Counted from the stretch's first letter, positions 43,062-52,070 are shown. The stretch: 64,000 nucleotides of DNA from MWH-TA3 sp044353905 (GCA_044353905.1 JBILBA010000003.1:1-64000), one strand, 5' to 3'. The notes: generated by a model not told the origin, from the letters alone. Made by a program: numbers and translations.

Positions 43062-43076
43062 CGAACATATGTTCGA
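43061..43076. promoter_or_regulatory. LexA operator (SOS box) at the imuA' start
   Basis: TCGAACATATGTTCGA is a perfect 16-base palindrome identical in form to the actinobacterial SOS box TCGAAC-N4-GTTCGA. It begins on the last base of the -10 box and contains the ATG start codon of imuA' (43069-43071). A bound repressor would block promoter clearance. Confidence 0.92.
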
Positions 43077-43704
43077 GGTAGCCGCACTGCGCGACAAGAT
43101 TCGCGAGATGGAGGGGACGAAAGTCGTCCCCCGACTTCCCGTGCACCCCGCGCTGTCCCCGTTGATCGGGGGCGGGCTCGTACCCGGCGGTGTCTATTCG
43201 ATTTCCCGCTCACTGAGCCTCGCGTTGGGTCTCGCGGTCGAATCGGTGCGGGAATCGGGGTGGTGCGCCGCGATCGGATTCCCCCACCTCGGAATCGAGG
43301 CGGTCCGTGACAGCGGCATCGCTCTCGAACGCTTCGTGTCGATTCCTAACCCGAAGGAACACTGGGCGACGGTCGTCGGGGCCGTCTGTGACGGCTTCAG
43401 CGTCGTTCTCGCTCGGTCGCCACACGGATTGTCCCCCACGAGTGCCGCACGCGTCACGGCCCTCGCACACCGCACAGGGGCGGTGCTCGTCGTACTCGGC
43501 GACTGGCCCGGCGCGACCGCCCGAATCGACGTCACGAGCGTCGTGAACCACGGTGTCGGCGACGGTCATGGCGTGCTGTCATCACGCGACATTCATCTGC
43601 GGGCGTCGGTGCGCGGGGTCGTCAAGACGGGGATTTTGCCGTGGCCGCTCGACCGCGAGGCGGACAGTGTTGCGCCCGTTCGACGACTGCGAGTCGTGTC
43701 ATGA
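43069..43704 (+). CDS. imuA: ImuA', accessory protein of the mutasome
   Basis: Actinobacterial ImuA' with ImuB and DnaE2 forms the damage-induced mutagenic translesion system. 211 residues: an N-terminal helix (FEVAALRDKIREMEG) and a degenerate RecA-like core (GGGLVPGGVYSISRS, WCAAIGFPHLGIEA) without a functional Walker A. The start is the ATG inside the LexA box, because the upstream ATG at 43039 lies between the -35 and -10 boxes. The stop overlaps imuB as ATGA. Confidence 0.88.
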   Translation: MFEVAALRDKIREMEGTKVVPRLPVHPALSPLIGGGLVPGGVYSISRSLSLALGLAVESVRESGWCAAIGFPHLGIEAVRDSGIALERFVSIPNPKEHWATVVGAVCDGFSVVLARSPHGLSPTSAARVTALAHRTGAVLVVLGDWPGATARIDVTSVVNHGVGDGHGVLSSRDIHLRASVRGVVKTGILPWPLDREADSVAPVRRLRVVS

Positions 43705-45053
43705 CCCGGGTTCTCGTTGTCGATATTCCCGGGTGGTCCGGCCGATTCGACGACGAAGCCGCCGCCGTTCGCCACTTCGACCCCGTCATCGTGTCCGTCG
43801 AGAACACCGTTCCTCTGGTCAGGGTGCTGCAACCGGGGCGCATCGCGATGGGAGCACGCGGACCGGCGCGCTACTACCGGGGCGAAGACCTCGCCGCCGA
43901 GGCACTACGAGCCGTTCACCCCGATGCTCGCATCGGCATTGCCGACGGACTGTTCACCGCTGTTACTGCGGCAACCCGAGCGAACCCCGTGTGTATCGTC
44001 CCGGTTGATCGCTCGGACGAATTCCTCGCGCCGCTGTCGGTCGACCGCGTGGGCGACGCCGACCTCGTCGACCTGTTGCGACGACTCGGTATCACGACAC
44101 TGGGGGCGTTCGCGGCACTCGACCCCGTGGCGGTGCGGGACCGATTCGGTGTCGCCGGTGAACTGCTGCACCGATCGGCGGCCGGCCACGACGACTCCCC
44201 CGTCATCCCCCGCGATGTTCCCGTCGACTACGCCCGAGTCATCGACTGCGAACCCGCGATTGTTCGCGCCGACGAACTCGCGTTCACCGTGCGCGCTGTC
44301 GCCGACGAATTCATTGACACCCTCGCCCGCGCGCGATTCGTCTGCACCGCGGTGTGGGTGACGCTGTCCACGGAACGCGGCGACGAACACGAACGCTGTT
44401 GGGCACACCCGCGGTCATTCACCGCGGCGGACGTCGTCGACCGAGTTCGCTGGCAGCTCGATTCCATTGCCCGATTCACGACCGACACGAGCACCGAGGG
44501 TTTCGCGGGCGACGGAATCGTGCGCGTTCGAATCGCACCCGACCAACTCGCCCACATCAGCCGATACGAACCAGCGCTGTGGGGCGAACCCGCCGGTGAT
44601 CGAATCCACTCGGTCCTGTCCCGCGTCCAAAGCATCCTCGGACACGAGGGCGTGCTCACTGCAACCGTCACCGGCGGGCGAACCCTCATCGACCGCGAAG
44701 TCCTAAGCCCGTGGGGCGACAAACCCGTCATCGAACGCCGTGCCACCGAACCGTGGCCCGGACATCTCGCCGCGTTACTACCGACCACCGTGTATCACGA
44801 TCGACCGACCGTGAGCGTGCGCGGGCGTGCCGTCATTCCACCCGCCGAAGTGTTCACCGAACCACCGCGAGTCCTCGAATTCGAAGGGCGAACCCGCGAC
44901 ATCGTCGAATGGAGCGGACCGTGGCCCATCGCCGAACGGTGGTGGACGGGTGGGACGTTGCAATACCGACTGCAAGTCATCGACGATCGCGGTGGCGCAT
45001 GGGTGCTGTTGTCCGACGGTGACACCTGGACCATCGAAGCGCGGTACGACTGA
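43701..45053 (+). CDS. imuB: ImuB, catalytically inactive Y-family polymerase homologue
   Basis: Hub of the mutasome; in mycobacteria it binds the beta clamp, ImuA' and DnaE2. The 450-residue protein keeps the Y-family fold but lacks the catalytic residues: the first motif is VLVVDIPGWSGRF instead of HLDMDAFF, and there is no SIDEAF. A segment at 290-295 reads EPALWG, at the position of the clamp-binding QLPLWG of mycobacterial ImuB, with Gln replaced by Glu. The C-terminal 90 residues match the usual ImuB tail. It overlaps dnaE2 by one base. Confidence 0.9.
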   Translation: MTRVLVVDIPGWSGRFDDEAAAVRHFDPVIVSVENTVPLVRVLQPGRIAMGARGPARYYRGEDLAAEALRAVHPDARIGIADGLFTAVTAATRANPVCIVPVDRSDEFLAPLSVDRVGDADLVDLLRRLGITTLGAFAALDPVAVRDRFGVAGELLHRSAAGHDDSPVIPRDVPVDYARVIDCEPAIVRADELAFTVRAVADEFIDTLARARFVCTAVWVTLSTERGDEHERCWAHPRSFTAADVVDRVRWQLDSIARFTTDTSTEGFAGDGIVRVRIAPDQLAHISRYEPALWGEPAGDRIHSVLSRVQSILGHEGVLTATVTGGRTLIDREVLSPWGDKPVIERRATEPWPGHLAALLPTTVYHDRPTVSVRGRAVIPPAEVFTEPPRVLEFEGRTRDIVEWSGPWPIAERWWTGGTLQYRLQVIDDRGGAWVLLSDGDTWTIEARYD

Positions 45054-48000
45054 TGGTCGAGTACGCCGAACTACACGCACACAGCGCCTTCAGCTTCCTC
45101 GACGGAGTATCCCCACCGGAACGGCTCGTCACCGAAGCGGTGCGACTGGGTCTATCTGGACTCGCCCTCACCGACCACGACGGGTTTCACGGCGCCGCCC
45201 GCTTCGCCGAAGCCGCCGAGGGAACGGGGTTGCCGACCATCTTTGGCTCAGAACTCACACTGCGCGGCGACACCGACCAACACCTGCTCGTCCTCGCACG
45301 CGGACAGGCGGGGTATCACCGGCTTGCTGGCGCAATCACCGAAGCACACCTGTCGGGTGGCGCGAAACACGAACCGCGATACGACCTCGACGATCTGACC
45401 GCACGTGCGAACGGCGAGTGGATTGTTCTGACCGGGTGCCGACGCGGACCCGTTCGAACACACCTGCCCGAGGGTTCACTGCCGTCCGCCGCCGACATTC
45501 GCCGTGCCGGGGTTGCCCTCGACGAACTGATTGAACGGTTCGGACGGGATTCCGTCGTCGTCGAACTGTGGAACCGCGGTGTTCCACTCGACGACGTCCA
45601 CAACGATGCCCTCGCCGAACTCGCGCGCGAACGCGAACTGCCCGTTGTGGCGACGGGGAACGTGCACTACGCGGAACCGTCCGAATACGAACTGTTCACC
45701 GCGTTCGCCGCACTCGGCAGTCGCCGGTCGCTCGACGACCACGACGGATATCTGCCCGCCGGTCCCGCGAACCGATTGCGACCCCCCGCCGACATGGACC
45801 GCATGTTCGGTCGATACCCCGGAGCCGTTGCCGAGAGCGTCCGCATCGCGCGCGAATGTGCATTCGAGCTCAAACGAGCAACACCACACCTTCCGAAATT
45901 CGACCTGCCCGAGGGACAGACCGTCATGGGTCGATTGCGGGAACTCGTCTGGGCGGCCGTCCCGAGGCTGTACCCGAACGCCGGACCCGACGTGACCGAA
46001 CGAATCGAACGGGAGCTCACCGTCATCGAGGAACTCGACTTCCCCGGCTACTTCCTCATCGTTCACGACATCGTCGAATTCGCACGCTCGCGCCGAATCC
46101 TCTGCCAGGGAAGGGGCAGCGCCGCGAACTCGGCCGTCTGTTACGCACTCGGAATCACCGCCGTCGACTCGATCGCGTACGGATTACCGTTCGAACGGTT
46201 CCTGTCCGCACTGCGCGACGAACCGCCCGACATCGACGTCGACTTCGACACCGACCGTCGCGAAGAAGTCATCCAATACGTTTTCGAGAAATACGGTCGG
46301 CGAAACGCCGCCCAAGTTGCCAACGTCATCACCTATCGACCCAAGAACGCCATCCGAGACATCGCCCGCGCGTTCGGACACGGGATCGACGACCAGAACA
46401 CGTGGTCGAGGCTTGTCGAACGGTGGCGTCGACTCGACCCGTCGGAAACCTCCGAGATTCCCGAACACATCGTGCGGCTCGCCAACGAAACCTTGATGTT
46501 GCCGAGACACCTCGGGATCCACTCGGGCGGGATGGTCCTCACCGAGCAACCCGTCGGCGAAGTCGTCCCCATCGAACACGCCCGCATGCCGGGGCGAACA
46601 GTCCTGCAGTGGGACAAAGACGACTGCGCCTACATGGGGTTGGTCAAGTTCGACCTTCTGGGGCTCGGAATGTTAGGAGCCATCAACCAGGTCTTTGTCG
46701 AAATCGAGAAACGATTCGGCGAAGTATTCGATTTGGGTACAGTTCCGCGCGAAGAACCCGCGGTGTACGACGCGATGTGTCGGGCGGACGTCATCGGTGT
46801 GTTCCAAATCGAATCGCGGGCACAAATGGGGTTGCTCCCCCGCCTTCGCCCAAGGCGCTTTTACGACCTTGTCGTCCAAATCGCGATGGTTCGTCCCGGC
46901 CCGATTCAAGGCGGAAGCGTTCACCCGTTCATTCGCCGTCGAACGGGACAAGAGCCCATCACCTACGACCACCCGAACCTCATTCCCGTTCTCGAACGAA
47001 CCATGGGCGTGCCCATCTTTCAAGAACAACTCATGCAGATCGCGATGGCGGTCGGTGGGTGCAGCGGAGCCGACGCCGACGTCATTCGCCGGTCCATCGG
47101 GTCGAAACGCGGCATCGAACGGCTCGCAACGATTCGAGAAAAGTTCTACGCCGGCATGGCGGCCAACGGTATCACCGGTGCGACTGCGGACAAGATCTAC
47201 GGCACGCTCGAGGCCTTTGCGAACTTCGGGTTCGCCGAATCGCACTCCATCGCGTTCTCGTTGCTCGTGTACGTGTCGTCGTGGCTCAAGGTCCACTACC
47301 CCGCTGCTTTCCTCGTCGGGTTACTGCGGTCACAGCCGATGGGGTTCTATTCCGCGGCGACCCTGTCCGCCGACGCCGAACGACACGGGGTCGACATCCG
47401 GGTCCCCTGCATCGCTCGGTCGGGCGTCGAATCAGGACTCGAGGCGATGGGAATCGACGAGGGACCGACCGGAATAGATGCGTGCCTTCAGCACAACGAC
47501 CAGCCCGTGCCGCCGTTCGACCCCAACGCCCCGGACGAGACGGCTCGTCACCGACGAGACGGGAACTTTGCGGTGCGCATGGGACTCGCGGACGTGCGCG
47601 GGATTGGGCGAAAAGTGGCGACCGCGATTGTGGCCGAACGCGACGCGAACGGCGATTTTCGTGACCTGCACGACCTCGTTCGTCGGACCGGACTGGAACG
47701 CGTGCAACTCGAAGCCCTCGCCACCGCCGGTGCGTTCGACGTTCTGGGGCTCAGTCGCCGCGAAGCGCTGTGGGAAGCGGGCTACGCAGCCGAGAGCCGC
47801 CCCGAATACCTGCCCAACATCGCACCCACGATTCAACTGCCGTTCTTCAACGAGATGGGTGAGATCGACACCATGGTCCAAGACCGCTGGGCGACCGGAG
47901 TGTCACCCGGACTGCACCCCGTCCAATTCGTGCGGGATGACCTCCGTCAGCGCGGGGTCTTATCCGTCACCGACCTGCGTACCGCCGAAGCCGACCGCCG

Positions 48001-48271
48001 AATCGAAGTCGCCGGTCTCGTTACGCATCGACAGCGCCCCGGAACCGCGAAGGGCATCACGTTCCTCAACCTCGAAGACGAAACCGGAGTCGTCAACATC
48101 GTGTGTTCGCGCGGGCTCTGGAAGGCGTTTCGACCCGTCGCCCGCGAGAGTGCCGCGTTGATTGTTCGCGGAATTCTGCAACGGTCCGTCGACGGTGTGC
48201 TGTCCATCGTCGCCGACAAACTCGAAGCACTCGAATTCGCGGGCGCTCACCGTTCCCGCGACTATCGCTAA
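45053..48271 (+). CDS. dnaE2: Error-prone DNA polymerase DnaE2 (ImuC)
   Basis: C-family translesion polymerase, 1072 residues, about 110 shorter than DnaE1 at 9.5 kb. The PHP domain retains histidines (YAELHAHSAFSFLDGV, ALTDHDGFHGAA). The catalytic aspartates are in PDIDVDFDTDRREEV near 393. EFGFAESHS-type block: NFGFAESHSIAFSLLVYVSS. A C-terminal OB fold carries VAGLVTHRQRPGTAKGITF. It is the last gene of the LexA-controlled cassette and ends overlapping dinB by 4 bases. Confidence 0.96.
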   Translation: MVEYAELHAHSAFSFLDGVSPPERLVTEAVRLGLSGLALTDHDGFHGAARFAEAAEGTGLPTIFGSELTLRGDTDQHLLVLARGQAGYHRLAGAITEAHLSGGAKHEPRYDLDDLTARANGEWIVLTGCRRGPVRTHLPEGSLPSAADIRRAGVALDELIERFGRDSVVVELWNRGVPLDDVHNDALAELARERELPVVATGNVHYAEPSEYELFTAFAALGSRRSLDDHDGYLPAGPANRLRPPADMDRMFGRYPGAVAESVRIARECAFELKRATPHLPKFDLPEGQTVMGRLRELVWAAVPRLYPNAGPDVTERIERELTVIEELDFPGYFLIVHDIVEFARSRRILCQGRGSAANSAVCYALGITAVDSIAYGLPFERFLSALRDEPPDIDVDFDTDRREEVIQYVFEKYGRRNAAQVANVITYRPKNAIRDIARAFGHGIDDQNTWSRLVERWRRLDPSETSEIPEHIVRLANETLMLPRHLGIHSGGMVLTEQPVGEVVPIEHARMPGRTVLQWDKDDCAYMGLVKFDLLGLGMLGAINQVFVEIEKRFGEVFDLGTVPREEPAVYDAMCRADVIGVFQIESRAQMGLLPRLRPRRFYDLVVQIAMVRPGPIQGGSVHPFIRRRTGQEPITYDHPNLIPVLERTMGVPIFQEQLMQIAMAVGGCSGADADVIRRSIGSKRGIERLATIREKFYAGMAANGITGATADKIYGTLEAFANFGFAESHSIAFSLLVYVSSWLKVHYPAAFLVGLLRSQPMGFYSAATLSADAERHGVDIRVPCIARSGVESGLEAMGIDEGPTGIDACLQHNDQPVPPFDPNAPDETARHRRDGNFAVRMGLADVRGIGRKVATAIVAERDANGDFRDLHDLVRRTGLERVQLEALATAGAFDVLGLSRREALWEAGYAAESRPEYLPNIAPTIQLPFFNEMGEIDTMVQDRWATGVSPGLHPVQFVRDDLRQRGVLSVTDLRTAEADRRIEVAGLVTHRQRPGTAKGITFLNLEDETGVVNIVCSRGLWKAFRPVARESAALIVRGILQRSVDGVLSIVADKLEALEFAGAHRSRDYR

Positions 48272-49497
48272 CCGTTGTGGTCTGGACGTTTCTTTCGCAC
48301 AAGCGACGCTGGCTGAACCGTACCGAACCCGAATCGACCAGCAACAGCATCCACGATGTCGTCGATGTGATGCCCGTCGTCCTCGTCCTCCCACAGCAAA
48401 CCGAGGTCGCCCTCGCCCACCAGATTCTCGAGCCGAACCCCAATCAAGCGAACTGGGTGCCCGTGGCGCTCGACGCGATCGAACAACCGAACCGCTTCGG
48501 CCGAAACGGGCTTCGTCGCGTGCGTCGGATCGGTGAACGTGTGCGAACGCGTTACCGTCGACCAATCGTCGAGCCGAACGGTCACCGTGACGGTGTGGGC
48601 GAGGAAGTTTCGGGTGCGGGCTCGAGCGGCGACGTCGGTCGCCATCCTCAGCACTTCGCGATGCATCTCGGTCACGTCAGTGAGGTCAGTGCCGAATGTG
48701 TTCGACCGGCCGATACTGCGCTCGATACTGCGGTCCTCGATAGTCCGATCATCGATACCCATGGCCAGGTTGTGAAGGTGGTGGGCCATTCGGTCTCCCA
48801 GGATTGACACGAGCGAATCCATCTCGGAGCGCTGAACGTCTCCGACCGTGGACAAACCGAACGAGTTGAGGCGTTTGGCCGTCACCGCTCCGACGCCCCA
48901 CAGAGCCGTAATTGGCAGGGGCGCGAGGAAATCGACCGTGTCGCCCGCCGGAACGACGAGCAACCCGTCGGGCTTGGCGCGCGACCCTGCGACCTTGGCA
49001 ACGAACATCGACGACGCCACCCCGATAGACGCGGCGAGTCCGACCTCGAGCCGCACTCGTTCGCGAATTGACTTCGCGATGTCGAGCGGACGCCCGAGCA
49101 ACGCCCGAGCCCCCGACACATCCAGGAACGCCTCGTCGATGGACAACGGTTGAACTTTGGGAGTGAAGTCGTGAAGAATCGCGAAGACCTGTTCCGAGAT
49201 CTCGGAATAGCGGTCGAAACGAGGTCTCAGAACGATGGCGTTCGGGCATCGACGAAGCGCGAGCGACATCGGCATCGCCGAATTGACACCGAACGTGCGC
49301 GCGACGTAGTTTGCCGCCGAGACCACCCCTCGACCAGCGGTTCCGCCGACGATGACGGGCTTCCCGACAATTGACGGAGCGTCTAGTTCTTCGACCGACG
49401 CGAAAAACGCATCCATGTCGAGGTGCAGAAACGGCGTGCCCGAGTCGTCCACGTCACCGATTGTGACGCAACGCCCAGAACCATCCTGTTTGCCCAC
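48268..49497 (-). CDS. dinB: DNA polymerase IV (Y family)
   Basis: Active Y-family translesion polymerase, 409 residues. Catalytic carboxylates are present: FLHLDMDAFFASVE (Asp27, Asp29) and LSIDEAFLD (Asp121, Glu122). The little-finger domain extends to about 370, with a basic tail VRKKRPDHNG. I did not find a clear QL..LF clamp motif; DLGLLWED near 369 is a possible variant. The GTG start follows trmH-like by 27 bases, so it may share that transcript. No LexA box is seen upstream. Confidence 0.94.
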   Translation of the reverse strand: MGKQDGSGRCVTIGDVDDSGTPFLHLDMDAFFASVEELDAPSIVGKPVIVGGTAGRGVVSAANYVARTFGVNSAMPMSLALRRCPNAIVLRPRFDRYSEISEQVFAILHDFTPKVQPLSIDEAFLDVSGARALLGRPLDIAKSIRERVRLEVGLAASIGVASSMFVAKVAGSRAKPDGLLVVPAGDTVDFLAPLPITALWGVGAVTAKRLNSFGLSTVGDVQRSEMDSLVSILGDRMAHHLHNLAMGIDDRTIEDRSIERSIGRSNTFGTDLTDVTEMHREVLRMATDVAARARTRNFLAHTVTVTVRLDDWSTVTRSHTFTDPTHATKPVSAEAVRLFDRVERHGHPVRLIGVRLENLVGEGDLGLLWEDEDDGHHIDDIVDAVAGRFGFGTVQPASLVRKKRPDHNG

Positions 49498-49524
49498 ACT
49501 CCATTGTCCAGAGCGATGGTGGCG

Positions 49525-50331
49525 TTACGGCGTATTGGTCAACGCATAGAGTGTCACCGCTGCGGCGGCGGCGACGTTGAGCGAGTCCACTCCGTGTGAC
49601 ATGGGGATGCGAACCACGCGATCGCTCGCCTCGATCGTCGCCGGCGTCAACCCGTGACCTTCCGTTCCGAAAACGACTGCGAGTTTCTCGTGGTTCTCGG
49701 CCGCAAGTTCGGCAAGCGACACCGCATCATCCGACAGCGCGAGCGAAGCGACTACGAAACCAGATTCCTTGAGCTCCTGCAGTCCGGCCGGCCACGACGA
49801 TATCCGTGTCCACGGGACTTGCAGCACGGTCCCCATCGACACACGGACACTGCGGCGATACAACGGGTCGGCGCACTCCGGGGTAATCAAGACCGCGTCG
49901 GCTCCCAACCCAGCGACACTGCGAAAGATGGCTCCGACGTTGGTGTGATCGATGATGTTTTCGAGGATGACAATCCGGCGCGCGTCGCGAACGATATCGG
50001 CAACACTCGCGAGGGGCGGTCGTTCCATCGCAGCGATGGACCCCCGGTGCAGCAGGAAACCCGTCAGTTTCTCGAGCTCGGATTCGTCACCAACGAATAC
50101 CGGAACGTCGGAGTCCCCCAACAGCTTTTCGAGTCGCGGCAGCCACTTCTCGAGCGTGATGACTGAAACGGCACGATGCCCCGCCGCCAGCGCGCGTTCG
50201 ATGACCTTCGGCGACTCAGCAAGGTACAAGCCGGACGACGGTTCGGACACCCGGCGCAAGGAAACATCGGTCAGGTTGGTGAAAAACGCGAGACGGGAAT
50301 CATCGAGTGAGTCGATGGATTCGATTCGCAC
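49525..50331 (-). CDS. SpoU/TrmH-family RNA 2'-O-methyltransferase
   Basis: SPOUT methyltransferase of 268 residues with an N-terminal substrate-binding domain (about 1-95) and the three knot motifs: LENIIDHTNVGAIFRSVAG, VFGTEGHGLTP and IPMSHGVDSLNVAAAAAVTL. It methylates tRNA or rRNA ribose; the target is not predictable. It begins two bases after the DUF805 stop, suggesting a DUF805-trmH-dinB leftward transcript. Confidence 0.9.
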   Translation of the reverse strand: MRIESIDSLDDSRLAFFTNLTDVSLRRVSEPSSGLYLAESPKVIERALAAGHRAVSVITLEKWLPRLEKLLGDSDVPVFVGDESELEKLTGFLLHRGSIAAMERPPLASVADIVRDARRIVILENIIDHTNVGAIFRSVAGLGADAVLITPECADPLYRRSVRVSMGTVLQVPWTRISSWPAGLQELKESGFVVASLALSDDAVSLAELAAENHEKLAVVFGTEGHGLTPATIEASDRVVRIPMSHGVDSLNVAAAAAVTLYALTNTP

Positions 50332-50333
50332 CG

Positions 50334-50906
50334 CTAACGCGACTCTATTGACTTCGCGGGACGCGCTGCGACGACAATCCAGATGATCAAGGCGGCGAGA
50401 TTCGCAAGGGCGAGAGCCAACATCGTCAGCGCTATCAGCATGAGGCTTCCCGCGTTGGCGTCAGTGACACCAGCATCGATCATGTCCGCTGACGCGTAAC
50501 CCAACGAGAACAGCGCCCAAGCGGAGAACGGTCCGATGAGGTGAACGCCCCAGGCCAGAATGACTGAGGAGCCGGCCTCTCGGAAGCGACGGATTGTCAC
50601 CGTCAAGGTGGGAATGAACAACCACATTGTGACGGCAGTTCCAAGAGTCCAGATGGTCTCGTTGAGGGTGGTGTCGAGGATGCCGCGGATCTGGTTGCCC
50701 GTGAAGGTGTCCAGGTTTTCCGGGACAACCAGAGAAGAGGCCGGAAGCAGCACGGAATCGAGGGTCGTTGCCACGAGGCTCACGAGAACGGTGAACAGGA
50801 ACCAGTACCAGAACGTTGGACGAGTTGCGGAGCCCGACGTGTTTCGCCATTGACGGAAGCCGTCGGCGATTGCATCAACGAAAGTGGGACGAGCGGTATC
50901 TGCCAT
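50334..50906 (-). CDS. DUF805 family membrane protein
   Basis: A 190-residue membrane protein with four helices (about 33-55, 85-107, 117-140, 152-182). The N-terminal segment FRQWRNTSGSATRPTFWYWFLFT resembles the DUF805 start, here with a longer, divergent loop. Function unknown. The ATG at 50906 lies 6 bases after a GATAAT box; the longer upstream frame overlaps the divergent phosphatase and is not used. Confidence 0.78.
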   Translation of the reverse strand: MADTARPTFVDAIADGFRQWRNTSGSATRPTFWYWFLFTVLVSLVATTLDSVLLPASSLVVPENLDTFTGNQIRGILDTTLNETIWTLGTAVTMWLFIPTLTVTIRRFREAGSSVILAWGVHLIGPFSAWALFSLGYASADMIDAGVTDANAGSLMLIALTMLALALANLAALIIWIVVAARPAKSIESR

Positions 50907-50912
50907 GCCTCC

Positions 50913-50918
50913 ATTATC
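50913..50918 (-). promoter_or_regulatory. -10 box (GATAAT) of the DUF805-trmH-dinB transcript
   Basis: Minus-strand GATAAT ends 6 bases before the ATG at 50906. GGAGG overlaps the gap but is only one base from the start codon, so the message looks leaderless or nearly so. Confidence 0.4.
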
Positions 50919-50949
50919 CCCGCACCTCGGCTCGTAGACTGAACGCACG

Positions 50950-51576
50950 ATGACAAACTTTTTCCTCGTCCGCCACGGTGAAACCGATTGGAACCGCCTC
51001 GGGCGCATCCAAGGGTCAACCGACATTCCTCTCAACGAGACGGGTCGTGCACAGGCCGTTGCAACCGGCGAGAAGATGCAGGGACGTCGATGGGATGTCA
51101 TCGCATCGAGCCCACTGTCCCGAGCCATGGAAACCGCGAGCCTCATTGCAACGGCACTCGGACTGCCGGAACCGACACCAATCGCGGAACTTGTCGAGCG
51201 CCACTATGGCGAAGCCGAGGGAATGACCGGTCCAGAACTCGAGGCCTTCTATCCCGACGACACTCCCGTGCCGGGCCGAGAAACTCGAGATGCAGTGAAA
51301 GTTCGCGTCCTCGAGGCCATGCACTCAATCGCCGCCGCGAACAAGGGCAAGAACGTCATCATCGTCGCCCACGGCGGTGTCATTCGAGCCGTGCTGCAAT
51401 CGACGACGGGTCAAGCGTTCTTCGGCGAGCGAATCACGAACGGCTCCGTGCATTCTTTCCATCACTCCGACGACGGCTTGCAGCTCGTCCAATTCAACGA
51501 TCCACTCGAATTGCTGACGGACGACATCACTCTTCCCGACTTTGAAGACCAACAACCCCTGGAGAAGCGCGACTAA
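50950..51576 (+). CDS. Histidine phosphatase family protein
   Basis: Phosphoglycerate-mutase-like phosphatase, 208 residues. The RHG motif FLVRHGETDWNRLGRIQG is at the N terminus, SPLSRAMETA follows, and the second catalytic histidine is in VIIVAHGGVIRA. The substrate is unknown; candidates include small phosphate esters. A TAGACT box ends 9 bases before the ATG. It overlaps ybaK by one base, so they form a two-gene operon. Confidence 0.92.
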   Translation: MTNFFLVRHGETDWNRLGRIQGSTDIPLNETGRAQAVATGEKMQGRRWDVIASSPLSRAMETASLIATALGLPEPTPIAELVERHYGEAEGMTGPELEAFYPDDTPVPGRETRDAVKVRVLEAMHSIAAANKGKNVIIVAHGGVIRAVLQSTTGQAFFGERITNGSVHSFHHSDDGLQLVQFNDPLELLTDDITLPDFEDQQPLEKRD

Positions 51577-52070
51577 TGGGCTGGAAGAACATCGACGAGC
51601 CGCACCCGAACGGGGTTCGCGTTCGGGACGCGCTTCGTGCTCTCGGTGTCGACACGGACATCGTCGAAACTCTCGAATCATCCCCCACCGCTGCACGAGC
51701 AGCCGAACAACTCGACATCGAGATTGGTCAAGTGTGCAACTCGCTCGTGTTCAACGCCGACGGAAAGCCCTTGCTCATCCTCGCGTCGGGCGGCCACAAG
51801 GTCGACACTGATCGCGTCGCGGCGCACATTGGTGCGGAATCGGTTCATCGTCCCGACGCTGATTTCGTCCGCGAGCACACGAGCCAACCAATCGGAGGGG
51901 TCGCTCCGGTCGGACACCCCGCACCTCTGCGCACCATCGTCGACACGGCACTCGGAAATTGGGACGTCGTGTGGGCGGCCGGCGGTCACCCCCACTACGT
52001 CTACCCCACGTCGTTCGAGGAACTTGTCCGCATTACGGGCGGCGAACCTCTCGACGTCGGTGTGCGGTAG
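51576..52070 (+). CDS. YbaK/EbsC-type aminoacyl-tRNA deacylase
   Basis: Trans-editing domain protein that hydrolyses misacylated tRNA. 164 residues with AAEQLDIEIGQVCNSLVF, ILASGGHKVDTDRVA, PIGGVAPVGH and the late AAGGHPHYVYPTSF block, all typical of YbaK. It follows the histidine phosphatase in an operon. The last 38 bases overlap the convergent AlkD-type gene. Confidence 0.9.
   Translation: MGWKNIDEPHPNGVRVRDALRALGVDTDIVETLESSPTAARAAEQLDIEIGQVCNSLVFNADGKPLLILASGGHKVDTDRVAAHIGAESVHRPDADFVREHTSQPIGGVAPVGHPAPLRTIVDTALGNWDVVWAAGGHPHYVYPTSFEELVRITGGEPLDVGVR

Noticed and set aside
43039..43068. Upstream ATG of imuA' at 43039
   Set aside because: It lies between the -35 and -10 boxes, so it would not be on the mRNA; the ATG in the LexA box fits the predicted transcription start.
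45568..47664. A 698-codon open frame within dnaE2 in another frame of the same strand
   Set aside because: It is extremely Arg-rich with no domain resemblance, and dnaE2 in the main frame has all polymerase motifs. It arises from high GC and the scarcity of stop codons.
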